Assembly: GCA_019009955.1 (NCBI GenBank)
Contig: CM032229.1
Coordinates: 145,683,501 to 145,747,500 of the forward strand
Length of the DNA stretch: 64,000 bases
Reading direction: 5' to 3'
Source: Riptortus pedestris
Taxonomy: Eukaryota > Arthropoda > Insecta > Hemiptera > Alydidae
In this document: one piece after another, positions 30,993 through 43,604 of the stretch
How positions within the stretch are numbered: the stretch's first letter is position 1
How the letters are laid out: every line of letters starts with the position of its first letter
Made by a program: the position numbers and the translations under genes
Notes under the pieces: model-generated
The model's database searches: none
Told to the model about the DNA's origin: nothing
Seen by the model: only the letters and a program-made list of their open reading frames with translations

Positions 30993-33481
30993 CACAATTA
31001 AGAAAATATACTGTACAAGTCTATAAATCTATGAACTATTTGAAACTCTAATAATTTTAACTTAATTATTTAATTCTGTAAGTTATTAATGTAAAATGTA
31101 CAACAACTACATTTGCTCTGTCCAAAGAAACAATAGATTATCTATAACAAAACACATGTAGTTTAATGCCACGTGGAACACTTTTAGGTTATGTATAACA
31201 AAACATATGTTTTAATAACACTTCCAACAAATTCATCATTGTAATCAACATGTTAATAATTCTTTATTTTTCTGTTAAAAATAGTATTTTTTTATAAATA
31301 ATTTATTCTTTGTATTCTTTTAATATTAATATATGATAATAGAACTCGATGTAGGGGAGGAGTGGTAAATAAACTCCCTTCGTGTAGGGTTACTTCATGA
31401 AGGAAATAAATAGTATGTATACAATAATAAATAATAATGTTAATAAAGTTTGAGAACTAAGTAAATTACATTTATTATACCGGCAACACTGGGTAATCAA
31501 TCACGTGCCTCTTACAGAGGAGGGGGAATGGCAGCGAAAGAACGAACTCAGTCTGACCATGAGTTGTGTGTGTTGTGATGCTGTTCTGTTGGCTTCATTT
31601 CCATATCCTTTGCTGTTAGAACCTAGTGCTCGTCTTGCCAAGATATTTCTTACCGATAACTGCTGACGTTTCGCTCATTTATACAGAGGTATGTACATAA
31701 ACTTAAATATTTTATTATAGTGAGTATATGTATATGCCCATTCCGCCCTACTCTGTAATTATGTACGTTAGAGTCTAAATTGAAAGATGGTTTGCAAATA
31801 ACTGGATAAAAATGATTGAAATGTAATATAACCATATAATGGGATTCCCTTTTTACTTGGTTGAAATTAATTAAATGAAATATAGATATTAGAATTGTTT
31901 ATATTTTAAAGTCTTCAGTTCCTGAGAGGTATTTAATCTAGCCAATCAGAGTCCTTGCAATCGCAAATCTAGAATGTTCCAAGCCAATGAGAGACGACAT
32001 TTCCCCGAATAAGGAGAACCACGAACATAGTGCTTCAAGACCACCTAAGGGAAGTTATTAACAGTCTGTATTTATGATGTTAACTTTATTTCTATTGAGT
32101 TTTTAAGAATATGGGGTAAGCCATCTTGGCAATACTTTTCAATTCTGAAACTTCTTTTTGGTGGGACTATCACAATTGTACTGATTTAAGTATTCATAAA
32201 TACTTTTAACATACAAAAAAAAAAAAAATTAAACACAAGTAGTTTATGTAGTTATAGCCAATGTTGTTATAATTTTTATTAACGGTTTTTTCTATTTCAT
32301 TGAGAATTTTTTTTTCTGCTCATGTAGCACATTTGTTTTCTTTAATAAGCTTTAATACAATTTTTTTGGGACAATCATTATATGCTATACTATGGAGCGT
32401 AGGTCCATACATCTCATTTTAATAGGGGGGGAGGGGGGGTTGACCTGAAAAAAGTGAGTACACTTCATATTATGTATACAATTTTCACAAAAGTCTCATT
32501 ATAAAACTGATCCATAAATATATTGAGGTATATTGAAATGTGAATACATATACAAATTTAATATGTTTGAAATCATGTTATTTTTCCTATTTGTAAAAAA
32601 AAAAAAAAAAAAAAATGTCAGCAAATAAATATGTTACACTTTTCATACACTAAACACACAAAAGTATTTCATAATATATATTATTTGCCTTTTATTATTT
32701 TTTTTCTGCAACAAATTAAACCCCTCGCCTCCATTAAATACAGCGCTTTTGAAGTGAAGATTGAATTTACTCATAATTTATTCTGCATAGATTAATTTTT
32801 TTATAATTATTGTAATTTTGTAAATGATTCTACTTTCATTTTAAGTAATTACTGGACTTCAAAACAATCTATTTTCGTAATTGATTTAAGTATATGTATC
32901 AGCTCATTCGAAATACTGAACTTACTTGATAATTGTTTATTTGCTTCAAGCGAATCACTATTTGAAATTAGAAGCTTTTTCTCCGATGAAATTTTCTCCG
33001 GATATTCTATTCATTGTTAGTTTATAATGCTTCTCAAATTCATTTCTTTATACGATGTTTGACTTCATATTTCGTCGCATATCTTCCAAGTCCTATTTAT
33101 TCATGAAGATACGCATCACAGTTTATTATCATGAGGTGATAACTCGTAATCAAGTGCACAATAAAGACATTTCAGTGGTAGGTCAATATTGGTAAAATGA
33201 GTTTTATTTCTCTCTAAAACATTTATGGTGATAAATCTATATGCTCAAACATCAATGAAAAGACTCAAGGAACGGCAATAAAACAAACATCATTATGTCT
33301 TTATGAATTGTTTCCAGACGTTTACCTCAGGGACAATATTCATAAGTTGATTGTAGTGATCCATGGTTGGATATGATTCTAATCACTTTTTTGGACATGA
33401 AAACATAGATGTAACAACAATAATTCATACAATATTAAGTCTACATGAATTGTATAGTTTAAACAAGATTATCTGATAAGA
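30993..33481. other. No gene seen
   Basis: AT-rich. 31495-31690 is less AT-rich without a clear frame. Two CCAAT words lie near 31938 and 31982. A partial upstream relative of the 272-bp repeat (CTTTATGAATTGTTTCCAGA) is near 33298. Confidence 0.5.
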
Positions 33482-34008
33482 ACTAGGCGTGTCGTCAGCT
33501 GTAGCCAATGAGAAGAGAGTAGAGCGAGGGAGGGGATAGCCTAGCCTAGCTTCTTAGCTCACTCATCAGCTGACTCTCTCAGCAACTACTCCACTACAGC
33601 TGCGGTATTATTCGTTATTAGATTCATGCTAATCTATTTCTAAAGATCTTCTAATGAATAGTTCAATAGAATAACGTTATATCCGTATAATGTTTTGGCT
33701 TTATGAACTGTTTGCAGATTCTCGCGGGAACCGAGATACTACTATCTCATGAAACTGGGCGTGTCGTTAGCTGTAGCCAATGAGAAGAGTGTAAAGCGTG
33801 GAAGGGGATAGCCTAACCTTGCTTCTTAGCTCACTGATCAGCTGACTCTCAGCAACTACTCCACTACAGCTGAGGTCTAATTAGTAAGTAGATTCTTGTA
33901 CACAATTATCTATTTATCAAATTCTAAAGACATTCTAAAGGAATAAGGTTTTATCCATATAGTACCATGGCTTTGTGAATTGTTTGCAGATTCTCACGGG
34001 AACCAAGG
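33482..34008. repeat. 272-bp tandem duplication with CCAAT word and inverted arms
   Basis: Two units begin ACTAGGCGTGTCGTCAGCTG (33482) and ACTGGGCGTGTCGTTAGCTG (33754). Each has TAGCCAATGAGAAGAG, GCTGACTCTCAGCAAC-type words, CTACTCCACTACAGCTG and ends near TTTGCAGATTCTCRCGGGAA. Within unit one TCAGCTGTAG and CTACAGCTG(C) form inverted arms around about 100 bp. Confidence 0.85.
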
Positions 34009-34374
34009 AAGAACTACAAGGATATGATAAGAGACTTCAACATTTCATTACGATTTCTGATTACATCAGAAGCTATTGAAGTAATAATGAATGCCATTTC
34101 TGTCATATAGACTTGTCATAGTTGACTGTTGGGTTTGGGTTCCTCAACCTCTTGGCCTCTTCAACTAGGGCGTCAACATCATTTGTACGTCACTGTTGTG
34201 GGAGGTGATTTAGACGAAAAGAAGAAGGTGAGTAAATATATGACACATTTTTATTTTATTTTATTTTTTTTGTTTGTTGGATTTTGGGCAAAAACATCAC
34301 GGTCATCAATACACTTATTGAACCGTATTTGAGTTCCCCTACCATGGGAAGTCGTAGACACATTTACGATAGGC

Positions 34375-34377
<3 letters not shown>

Positions 34378-34428
<51 letters not shown>
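34378..34428. repeat. (TA)n left of CTAG element
   Basis: About 50 bp of TA repeats ending at TATAATT-CTAGCG. Confidence 0.95.
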
Positions 34429-35101
34429 CTAGCGTACGTGTGTATGTCACTGAACTCCTCCTAGACGGCTGGACCGATTTGAATGAATTTTTCTGTACGC
34501 GTTTGGGTGACGCCCCGGATGGTTTAGCGCCACAGATCGGCCCGCCAGGTGGAGCAGGTCTCCGGTCGAAGTGGGCAAGGCGAGGTTATTGGAAATGTAA
34601 TGAAATGTTAATATGTTTGCCTAATGTATGTCCTTAGAGTTTAAGTATGTCATCTAAATAAAGCTGCTTGCAGCTGCGAGAGGTTTTCACTTTCAGATAG
34701 TGCTGTTTATTATCCAAATTTATTTTAAACTTATTTGAATGTCGCAATTATTTTCTTTTCTTTATTTATATTTATGTATTTGCATTATTATTGTGTAGGG
34801 TTTTGATTTATTTCAATTGTTGGTCTACAACTATTTGTTTTGTAAGAACGTGTAGTACGCATTCTACCAGCTAATCATAGAACTAAAACGTCTTCTTTTC
34901 CTTCTCTAATTTTTCCTTTTCATTTTGCATACCCTGTTTTCGGGATATTTTATTTTCTATTTCTTTTTAGGCAAACGTGCACATAACAAATGTTGTTTTT
35001 TGTGTTATTAAAAGTAGCTTTTGTTTTAAACATAATATTAATAAATTTAATATCCTAATCGCTTGATGTATCATGCAGGACAACGTCTGCCGGGTCCGCT
35101 A

Positions 35102-35102
<1 letters not shown>
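34429..35102 (+). mobile_element. CTAG-ended non-autonomous element between (TA)n tracts
   Basis: Starts CTAGCGTACGTGTGTATGTC and ends TGCCGGGTCCGCTAG, giving a short CTAGCG/CGCTAG inverted terminus, with (TA)n on both sides. The 5' part includes GGACCGATTTGAATGAAT and GACGCCCCGGATGG; the 3' end has GACAACGTCTGCCGGGTC, a word I know as a widespread arthropod repeat end. An open frame crosses from the (TA)n into it but is not a gene. Confidence 0.65.

Positions 35103-35151
<49 letters not shown>
35103..35151. repeat. (TA)n right of CTAG element
   Basis: About 50 bp of TA repeats. Confidence 0.95.
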
Positions 35152-35155
<4 letters not shown>

Positions 35156-35554
35156 TTTTTAATGTATGTTATTTGTTTTATTTATTTTTCATCATATTTT
35201 TGTATTTTGTGCATGTGATGTTGATTTTATTGTTGTTTTTTCTTAAATAAATTATAATTAAATATGAATTGTTTCACTATTGTTTCTTCCTTGTATAGGT
35301 TCTATCCATAAAAGCAAAAAAAAAAAAAAAAAATAAAAAAAAATGTGTTCTTTCTTATGGTCATTTTGATGTAACTTATATTTGGTAGATGGATTTTTTT
35401 TAATGAAGAAACACTTAATTTCAAAACCAATGCTCTGTGTGACGGTATTCATATTATTTAGATATAATAACAATAATAATAATAATACAGTTAAAACAAT
35501 AGTTCAACATTGAAAATGATATTTAGAAATTATTTAATATAAAATGATATAAAT

Positions 35555-35672
35555 ATATATATTCTTAAACGGAGCTCATTTTCGTCATCACCTGAGTAGG
35601 ATCGATTGGCATTTGAAGAAGTTTTTCGAAAATCGCGTCTTGAGTACAACCTCAACAACTAATTTTCCTTAG
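35555..35672 (+). repeat. HINE-like 3'-end fragment
   Basis: Follows a short TA tract: CGGAGCTCATTTTCGTCATC, AGTAGGATCGATTGGCATTT, AATCGCGTCTTGAGTACAAC, then a decayed palindrome (TTTTCCTTAGG). Only the segment after the microsatellite is kept. Confidence 0.75.
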
Positions 35673-37425
35673 GTAATGTTTTGTTATTTCCGTAACTTGT
35701 TTCGTAAATATATCTAAATTAAGACCACCTACACGATAAAAATACTAATCGTTGCTGATGATTTACCTAAATTAAGAATTAATTTTTGCATATATTCTTA
35801 AACATAAAATTAAAGCGAACCGAAGATTTCACAAGAATGATCAGTAATCATGTATTTTAACTAGACCCAGGGTAAATTTTCATAAACATTTTTACCTAAG
35901 GCACGGGGTTCTATATTAATGAAAACATTTGATTATCATAAAATTGAGTATATTTCCGTAATAAATAAACGGTGATAAAATCCATTGTGTTTTAGGTGTC
36001 AACTAAGGAGTAACCAAAGAATACTCCAAGAAAACTTTAACTTCTGGAAGATCTCTATCGTGTAATCATAAGAAGCGTTTGTTACAGAAAGAAGTGATAC
36101 AACATTACACCGAACATCATCCTTTTTTAAAGAGGTACCTTTGGGAAATGATTTTACCCAGGCATTTTTTAGTTAATCTGTTTGAGCATTGCAACGGGTA
36201 GAGGCATTTTCGAAAGATTATTCTGTTTCCACTATATCTCTATAGTGATAAAAAATGGAAGAGTTGTTTAAAAGATCATACAAGACTTTTTAAAATGTTA
36301 AAAGGCTTTTAAGTTAAACAAATTTAAATAAAATTATCACACATACCATACAATTTTATTATAGGTTATTATATATTGTAAATGATGACGTATGTTTTTT
36401 ACCTGTGTCTTCTTTCTACATTCGTATATTTCCTATATTTTATTTTATTTCTACATGCTTATATTTTGTGCTTGGGCCTTTTTTCTATATTCATATATTT
36501 CTTAGTTTCTGAGTAGATTCTGTATAGTATTGTGTAGGGGTCTACTACTTTGTAAGTATAATAAAATTATATTTTGTTATTTAAGACAAAATGTACTTTG
36601 CTTACTTGGTAAGGGTATATTATAATTTACTTCATTTATCAGATATCTGTATGTAGTTTTAATTAAATAAATGACTGAGCTACCAAATTATGTAAAACCA
36701 ACTAAATAAAGTAGATATGATATTGAATATATGTGCTGGTCGTTTAATGCATTTATATATAAAATAAAAATCAAATATCCTTTGTAGAAGATTGGAAAAA
36801 TTACCAGAATATAAAGTCCATACCCTAATAAAATTTTTTAGTTTGAATATTATTTGTTTACAAGTCTAGAAAATGACGTTAAATTTCGCTTGATGGCATT
36901 CATATATAAATAATTCGCAATAAGTAATATTTCAAGTATTCAAGTAAGTATATATCCATATAAAACTTTGGTAATTTTATTTCTATCTACAATTTATTCA
37001 TCAATAACTCAAATATATGTGAACAGCTTTTATTTAGTAGTTATATGGATGGATAGTATGTAGCTGGTAACATGTTGATATCTATAAATTGGTTGTAATA
37101 TATGAAAGGATAGTGGCATTTATACCATAGGGCCAATGTATTCTGTCACTTTTATAAAGTTGGGGTATAGGATTAATTTTTTTTTGTATATTATCTTGTG
37201 GTAAGTTTGCTAATCGTGTCAAGATGAGTTTCCGTTATGGTGTATTTTGGTCGTAATTGTCGAAAGTTGGTTGTCGTAGTGATGAGGTCTGTCATTGGAT
37301 TTGAGGTTTCACTGTCTTAAAGAAAAGGCGATTTTGGGTATGTTGGTTAGTTTATGCTGTTATACTTGTGTTTTAATTACAAGTCTCGTGTAGATGAGTA
37401 TTAATGAGTCTGTTCACCTGAGAGT
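35673..37425. other. No gene seen
   Basis: AT-rich unique DNA, no supported feature. Confidence 0.55.
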
Positions 37426-39181
37426 TTACATTGTTGCCCAGAAAAGGTGCTCAAAGATGTGGGGTTTCCAAGGCACATTCCATTGTAGTTTATTTACGTT
37501 GACTGTCTTGTACTCCATTCGACGTCTATCTAGAAGTTTAGAATTCTCACTCCTGTCTCTGAAGGCGATTAGTTTCTCATGGAGGTTTAAATATCTCTTC
37601 TTCTTGATCTTGATGTTTTTTCTGGTATCCACAGAATGGTCTCCTCCCTCCTCTCTTACCATTTCTGGTCGTCCTATTCCATCTGATGTTATTATCTCTA
37701 GCTCTTCATGAATGCTAATGTAAGTTTCCAGCTTCAGGTAAGTACTGGAAGATAGAACCATAATGGTGTTTATACTGTCTGTCCAGTGCACACTGGCTTT
37801 TATAAAGAAAGCGTTTTGGTATGAACACTTTTTGTTTAATCTGTTCGGGTACGTTCACTAATAACATCGTTGTGATTTCCCGTCCTGGAGCGTTTTTCCT
37901 TTCCGAGCGGACTTCTTCTAGCCTGTTGACATAATCTCTTGCTCTTCTTCAATAATGATGGACGGTTTCCATCCTCTGTTAAGTGCCAACTCTGCTCACC
38001 ATTAAGATCTCGGTAGACTCTGTTAATTCCCTATTCCTCGGTTTGGGGCGGATTCCGAAGTGTTCTTGTCTTTCAATCATTTCAGTTTTGGTAGTCACTT
38101 CAGCATTGCAGTTCACCACGTTGCGGATCACTATGTGCTAAGAAACCCAAGGCATCAAATCTGAGCATTTTCCCTTATGTCCCAGAACCTCACCGGATGG
38201 GAAATACTCCACTTTTTGCAGACTTCAGTGAACTAAGCTCCAGTTAAAAGCCAACCCTTCTCGCCATTTGTGTTATGTGACAAAGCTACGAGAAAATTGG
38301 GTTCCTGAAATTTTCTCAAATCTCCTATTAGGGAGCATTTATGACTTGTGAGCGCGCTCTGGCAGTTTCCTTCTTCTTCCAAGTTGTTTGTCTTCATGAT
38401 TCTTGTGATTATATTTTCGATGGTTCGAGTTCGTTCCTTGAACTCTGGGCAGTTCGGTTACTCTTCCATTTTCACTTGCTTTGAATTATAATTCATCACT
38501 TTTCCGATGCACCCCTTCTCAGCCACATGGTGATGATATTTATGGGTCCCTTTAGAGCCACGTAAGTCTTGAGTTGTTCCCCTGATAGTTGTTGGCTCCT
38601 CACTTTTACAGTCAATCCGGCCATTTCATTGCAGAATGGTCTCTTCACCAGCCATGTAATCTTCTATCTGAATGTGCTTCAAAGTAATGTCTTTGGTTAT
38701 CCTTTAAAGAAAGGAGGTCCTCAGAGGAGACCCTAAGATGTCTTAGTTTTTCAGGCGTACAGTTTACAGATTCACAACAGTAGGCTTTTCAACATTGCTT
38801 TTATGGAAAAAATGTCTCCTGACCAAGTGGATTGCTGAGGAGTCTAATCGCCCCAACTCGATTTACCAATTTCTAGAATCTGAGCGTGCCATAATACTTT
38901 TTTCCGTACTTTCCCGCCATCCACGATCGTGGTCGTCTTACGATAATACGGGAATAAAGGAACTTCTTTACCCTGCTTATTATTTCGCGCTCAAAGAATA
39001 TCCTTTCTATGTCTTCTTTTCTTGTTGCGAGACATGTATTTGCGGTGATCATGAACCACGCATTTGGAGTTTTTCTGGTAAAAAGGGATGGATGATGCTC
39101 AATGAGCCTTCCGAAGGAGGTGTCATCAAAGGTTTCATGACCATTTGAAAGGCTGCTGTAAATTTCCCTCCTAATTGACAA
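37426..39181 (-). pseudogene. Virus-like protein fossil, tentatively orthomyxovirus PB2-like
   Basis: About 1.75 kb with minus-strand coding traces in order from 39181 downward, broken by at least five stops or phase changes. 39181-38873: HPSLFTRKTPNAWFMITA, CLATRKEDIERIFFER. About 38865-38803: GAIRLLSNPLGQETFF. 38704-38633 and about 38646-38499: IQIEDYMAGEE, LKTYVALKGPINIITMWL. About 38453-38159: RTIENIITRIM, CSLIGDLRKFQEPNFLVA, WSISHPVRFWDIREN. About 38138-37800: VIRNVVNCNAEVTTKTEM, YVNRLEEVRSERK. 37791-37426: a Lys/Arg-rich tail. The size, lack of introns and N-terminal P-S-L...W-x-M pattern remind me of the cap-binding polymerase subunit PB2 of quaranjavirus-like orthomyxoviruses, which would make it an old endogenous viral element. 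Another viral or a cellular protein remains possible. Plus-strand frames here are shadows. Confidence 0.35.
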
Positions 39182-39260
39182 TTTATTTTTCTGTTCATAC
39201 TTTGGTTTTTTTAGAAATCTATAGTCCAGTGCTCAACCAACTGTGCTACTGATACTACTA

Positions 39261-40396
39261 CCTAATAGTTTATTCTGTCTAAGGACTAAGATAACCATTT
39301 ATTACTTTTTATATATATATATATATATGTTTATATATAAGATCACGACATCAGTTTGATACCATCTCGCTTCGCTCGTGTGGTAATTTCACGAGAGTTG
39401 TAAATTCTACTTTCGTCACGAGTGTAATATTAAATTTTTTCTGTAATCGTGTAATACATGATCAGATCTAATCAGAATATGAACAAAATTAGGATATTGT
39501 GAAGATTATGGTATGTTGTTGGTAGGTTATAAGCAAGGTTGTGAAACGTTATAAGCAAAGTTATAAAACAACTAGTGATGATTGTGAAGTAGTGCAGTTA
39601 TAAACAAGTGCAGGTTATAAACAAGGAAGGTAATTATTATTATATTTAAATTTTAAAATATATATTGATTATTTCCACCAATAATTCATTCACATTTCAA
39701 TTTATTTTGTTAAAATAAATTCTTACAACGTTAAGAAACATTTAAAAGCATTTAATTTCCAACTTCAAATTATTTTTTAATTTATACTTATTACTAATTA
39801 AGAAGGCAATTCACTTTCTTCACTTGTGAAGAAAGTAATTACTTTCTTCACTCTATTGCAAAATGTTTCACTTTCTTCACTCATTTCAGTTTAGTAATGT
39901 TACCATTATTCAATGATTACAGAAAAAAAAAATTATAAACATTTTCAACTGGAACATATATCTGGCTTTGGAAGTGTAGTCTGGATAGACAATTATTGTA
40001 GAATAATAAATGAAATTAACAACAAATTGCAAACACTTTAAACATCATATTATTCAGATTGCTCTTTCCATTTCAAAATACAATAACCTCATATCATATA
40101 TCTGGGGGTTTCTCCTTCTTTGGAGCGAAAGCATATAATCAGTTTGTATTCTCTTCTATGAATTATTATAGACTGCAAAATTCATGTAAAACATAAATAC
40201 GGCTATGTAGAATCATATCATGTAACAATACAATCAGTAAAAATTAAAATTTCACTGAATAATTCGTTAAATATAAACAAAAACAAGAAAGAAACAAACA
40301 ATAGAAAGAACAAATTTTTTTTTAATAGGTTAAAAAAGGCAAATAATAAAATAATAAAGACAACTGATGTCGTGATCTTATATTGTATATATCGTG

Positions 40397-40462
<66 letters not shown>

Positions 40463-40505
40463 AATAAATGGTTATTTTAGTCCTTAGATAGAATAAACTA
40501 TTAGG
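39261..40505. mobile_element. MITE with long interrupted terminal inverted repeats
   Basis: 1245 bp flanked by TA (39259-39260, 40506-40507). The left arm 39261-39355 and right arm 40362-40505 share an outer block of about 50 bp with two mismatches (CCTAATAGTTTATTC...CATTTATTACTTT), a (TA)n of different length in each arm, and an inner 21-bp block ending GATCACGACATCAGTT. The interior holds no coding frame; it contains small repeats of ACTTTCTTCACT (39810-39890) and GGTTATAA(G/A)CAA (about 39525-39625). TA duplication is compatible with Tc1/mariner-type mobilisation. Confidence 0.85.
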
Positions 40506-41856
40506 TAAAATGATCTACTTTTGTCACTTGTATAATAAATAACTATTATATATGAAAGGTTGAGAATAAAAGTGGTTAAATAAATCGTTGCACTTAAAAT
40601 GGCATTAAGGTATAATTACAGGCCTGACGTAAGAATAATTGTACTTGCTATCTACAGTATTAAAATAATAATTTACTTGTTTTTACTGAAGCGTTGTATA
40701 ATAATAATTGAAGAAGTTGAAATAAAACATTATATATAACATTACGTATTAAAATTCTTAAATATAAAATAATGCCTAGAACCATTTTTATTCTTATCCC
40801 TTCAAGTAAGATAAAAATTAAATTGGTTAACACTACTTTTGATAGAACATTCCAATACAGAATATTCCAATAACTAACGCAGTTTTAGTAAATATTTTTT
40901 GTAGTAAATTTGTATGTCAGTTCATTACCTGTATTTAGTTTTAAGATGTTTTGTGATAAATAAAAATGATTTTTTAAACATATTCTATTGAATTGCATAA
41001 TGAAATTGATACAATAGTAGGGAACATTCAAGTGAACTACTCATATAGTCGTTTGTCCACGATTCAAAAGAAAAATGAATGAAATTAAAATAAATAATAA
41101 TCCTATATCAAGGAAAATTTAATGCTCATCAATTAATGATTAATATAAAGGACTGTAAAATCAATGAAATATATTTATACAATGAATGAAAAAGGAAAGA
41201 GTAAGCTGAATGTAATAGTGAAAAGCTAAGAACTATTAGTCATTGAGAGTTTCAAAGTAATTTTGTATTACTTTCGATATTATTTTGGTCACCAAAAAAT
41301 CAATTTAATTTTTTTGTTTTACATTTAGTTAGAAATATATCTTAAAATTTAGATGTCCTTGTAGCACCGATTTACTTAGAAAATTTTGGTAATTTCCTAA
41401 TTAATCAAATTTCAAGATCTAGGCCAGTTTCATTTCTTTTGAGCTTATAATAATAGTAGATACAAAGAAATTAGCATTAGTGTAAAACCACTTTGCACTG
41501 AAGTACTGGATTGGTGGACTTCTATGGTTACAATTCTGGTAGGGAAAATGTTAAGATTTTCTACAGCAGAAGTTAAGCTGCTGATAAGGTAAGCCAATAT
41601 AATCCATTTTTAGTTCATAATTGTTATTCTAAACCCCCTTTACTAATAAAATAGGTTTTTTTCCGTATTAGAGAAGGAATAAGTTTAAAAAACAAACACA
41701 AATTGAAGAATAATGATTTTCCGAGGTACCAACGCACTTTTCCAATTATTATCTTTCTGAGAAATATGAATTATCTTCAAACGAAAGGAAGACATTCAAA
41801 AAGTAAGTACTGTTAATCTTATTTCTATTTTTTTTTTTTTTTTACGTTTTGGTTAT
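40506..41856. other. No gene seen
   Basis: AT-rich unique DNA. No supported feature. Confidence 0.55.
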
Positions 41857-42508
41857 TTTAGCAGCTTGCCATTAAGAGAAATAAGCTAATGTGGTAATGA
41901 GGTTGTAACTCATGACGCGGTTTTCAAGCATTTCCTTAAGTGTTCCGTAGATTATTCCTAGGAAATGACGAAAATAAGGTCGTTCATAATGTTTTATATA
42001 TTTGTATATATATATATATATATATATATTACTATTATTACTACTGTCAAAACGGTTGTCCTAACGTTTCCAAAATTCATTTATACTGTTTTATGTAATA
42101 AAACTAAACGACTAAAATAAGACCGTGTGAGGGAATGGGTATTAATATATGGGAGACTCCCAAAAACTTGAAATATGTCTGTTATATTAGGTCAGATCTA
42201 AACATTGTAATGAGGCAATGTTATTACAATTTTAATTGTTTTATTCCTCTAACATTGATATTAACTGAGATATTTTCAGTAAACCCCCCACTCCTGCCCA
42301 TGTCACATTAAAATCAAGCTGTTATATCTTGTACCATGTTATTGGGTGCTTAAATACGAAATATTACTTTTATTGACCTTTTACTGCGTCACGTACAAGT
42401 AAATATGTAGTTCTTACGTTGATTTCAAGTTGTCAACTCGAAAATGTTTATTTGATCTCTACTCGATATTGAACTTTTTTATTCGACACCACACATTATA
42501 TTAGTTAA

Positions 42509-43532
42509 CCCTAGAATGGTAGTGAACGTAAAAATTATGTATGATCTGGTTTGAACTGTTATCAAAGGGCCGTTAACGAGCCCACCACCCCCACCCTTCA
42601 GCTATGAGCCCTCCAGACAGTTAGGCCTTGACCTCCGCCAAGTGCAGCTAAGTGAACCTACCCACTCTTCTAATACTATTTTTTGAAATAAAAACGACAC
42701 GTAATATTTACGTATCAATACTATTAACCGCAACTTTTTGCCACGTAAAATTTACGTATCGCTACTAATAACTGGTTCTTATGCTACAACTAAGTTAATA
42801 TTATTCTCAATTTATTTTCTTCCAATTTATTTTTATATTCTAATTTATTTTCTGTTAATGTTTTTAACTTTTATTTTTTAATATAAAAAAGACTAAGATG
42901 TATAGAAAGAATATAAATAATAATCTGTTTATAGTTTCTGAAAAATGGAGAAAAAATATTCAACGGACGAAGAAATCAGAAATTATTTGAAAGAACTCTC
43001 CGATGAGTCAGATGGGGAAAATGACAATTATGAAATAGATGGATATGGATACGACAGCGATGATTATCCGGAGTATTCTCCAAGTGATGAGGAGGTTGAG
43101 CCTTTGGAAATGATTGCAACACAGAGTGGGCTAGATAGCGATGAGAGTGAGAATATTTTAAAAAACATCAAGGCAATCGAAGAAAGAGAAGAAACTAAGA
43201 GACAAAAAAAACCTAAAACCTCTCAACCACACTATATTGACAGATCAGTTATAATATATGTAGAAGGTGGGGTTGTGCTTGGTAAGAATGGATATGAATG
43301 GAGCACACAACCTCCGGAACGTGTTTCGAACAAAGCGCCTGAAAGGAATGCCGTGCACATTATTAGATATTAACGTAGATATAAGTTAAAGGAAAGTGTA
43401 TCTTTTAATAAAATAAAAAAATAGTCCCAAACATTAACAAAATTTGAATAATTTCACCAATTACCAGTTGCACACGTAAAATTTACGTATCAATACCATT
43501 AAGTGGGAAATAATATCACTACCGTTCTAGGG
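42509..43532 (+). mobile_element. piggyBac deletion derivative
   Basis: 1024 bp with termini CCCTAGAATGGTAGTGA and, inverted, CCCTAGAACGGTAGTGA (16 of 17 match). TTAA precedes the left end (42505-42508) and TTTA follows the right end, one base off the piggyBac TTAA duplication. The near-palindromic subterminal word CACGTAAAATTTACGTATC occurs twice on the left (42698, 42742) and once on the right (about 43473). It contains only the N-terminal part of a transposase frame, so it is non-autonomous. Confidence 0.88.
42945..43373 (+). CDS. piggyBac transposase N-terminal fragment, intact frame
   Basis: 142 codons from ATG at 42945, the first ATG after the subterminal repeats. Residues about 1-60 are strongly acidic (DEEIRN, ELSDESDGENDN, YDSDDYPEYSPSDEE), as in piggyBac N termini; residues about 108-135 give GKNGYEWSTQPPERVSNKAP, the G-x-x-x-x-W-S...P block before the catalytic domain. 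The frame closes right after ERNAVHIIRY, so the DDD catalytic core and the C-terminal cysteine-rich finger are absent. AATAAAATAAAA follows about 35 bp later and could serve for polyadenylation. If expressed it could bind partners but not cut DNA; activity is inference. Confidence 0.75.
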   Translation: MEKKYSTDEEIRNYLKELSDESDGENDNYEIDGYGYDSDDYPEYSPSDEEVEPLEMIATQSGLDSDESENILKNIKAIEEREETKRQKKPKTSQPHYIDRSVIIYVEGGVVLGKNGYEWSTQPPERVSNKAPERNAVHIIRY

Positions 43533-43536
43533 TTTA

Positions 43537-43602
<66 letters not shown>
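43537..43602. repeat. (TA)n microsatellite
   Basis: About 64 bp of TA repeats directly after the piggyBac right end. Confidence 0.95.

Positions 43603-43604
<2 letters not shown>

Noticed and set aside
34284..34637. 117-codon frame with an Ile-Tyr repeat
   Set aside because: Runs through a (TA)n and into a non-autonomous element; the IY repeat is translated TA microsatellite. The same holds for frames at 19261, 29130, 45973, 53362, 54997 and 60553.
37394..39148. Plus-strand frames of 105 and 117 codons
   Set aside because: They are antisense to the more continuous minus-strand coding trace and show no motif.
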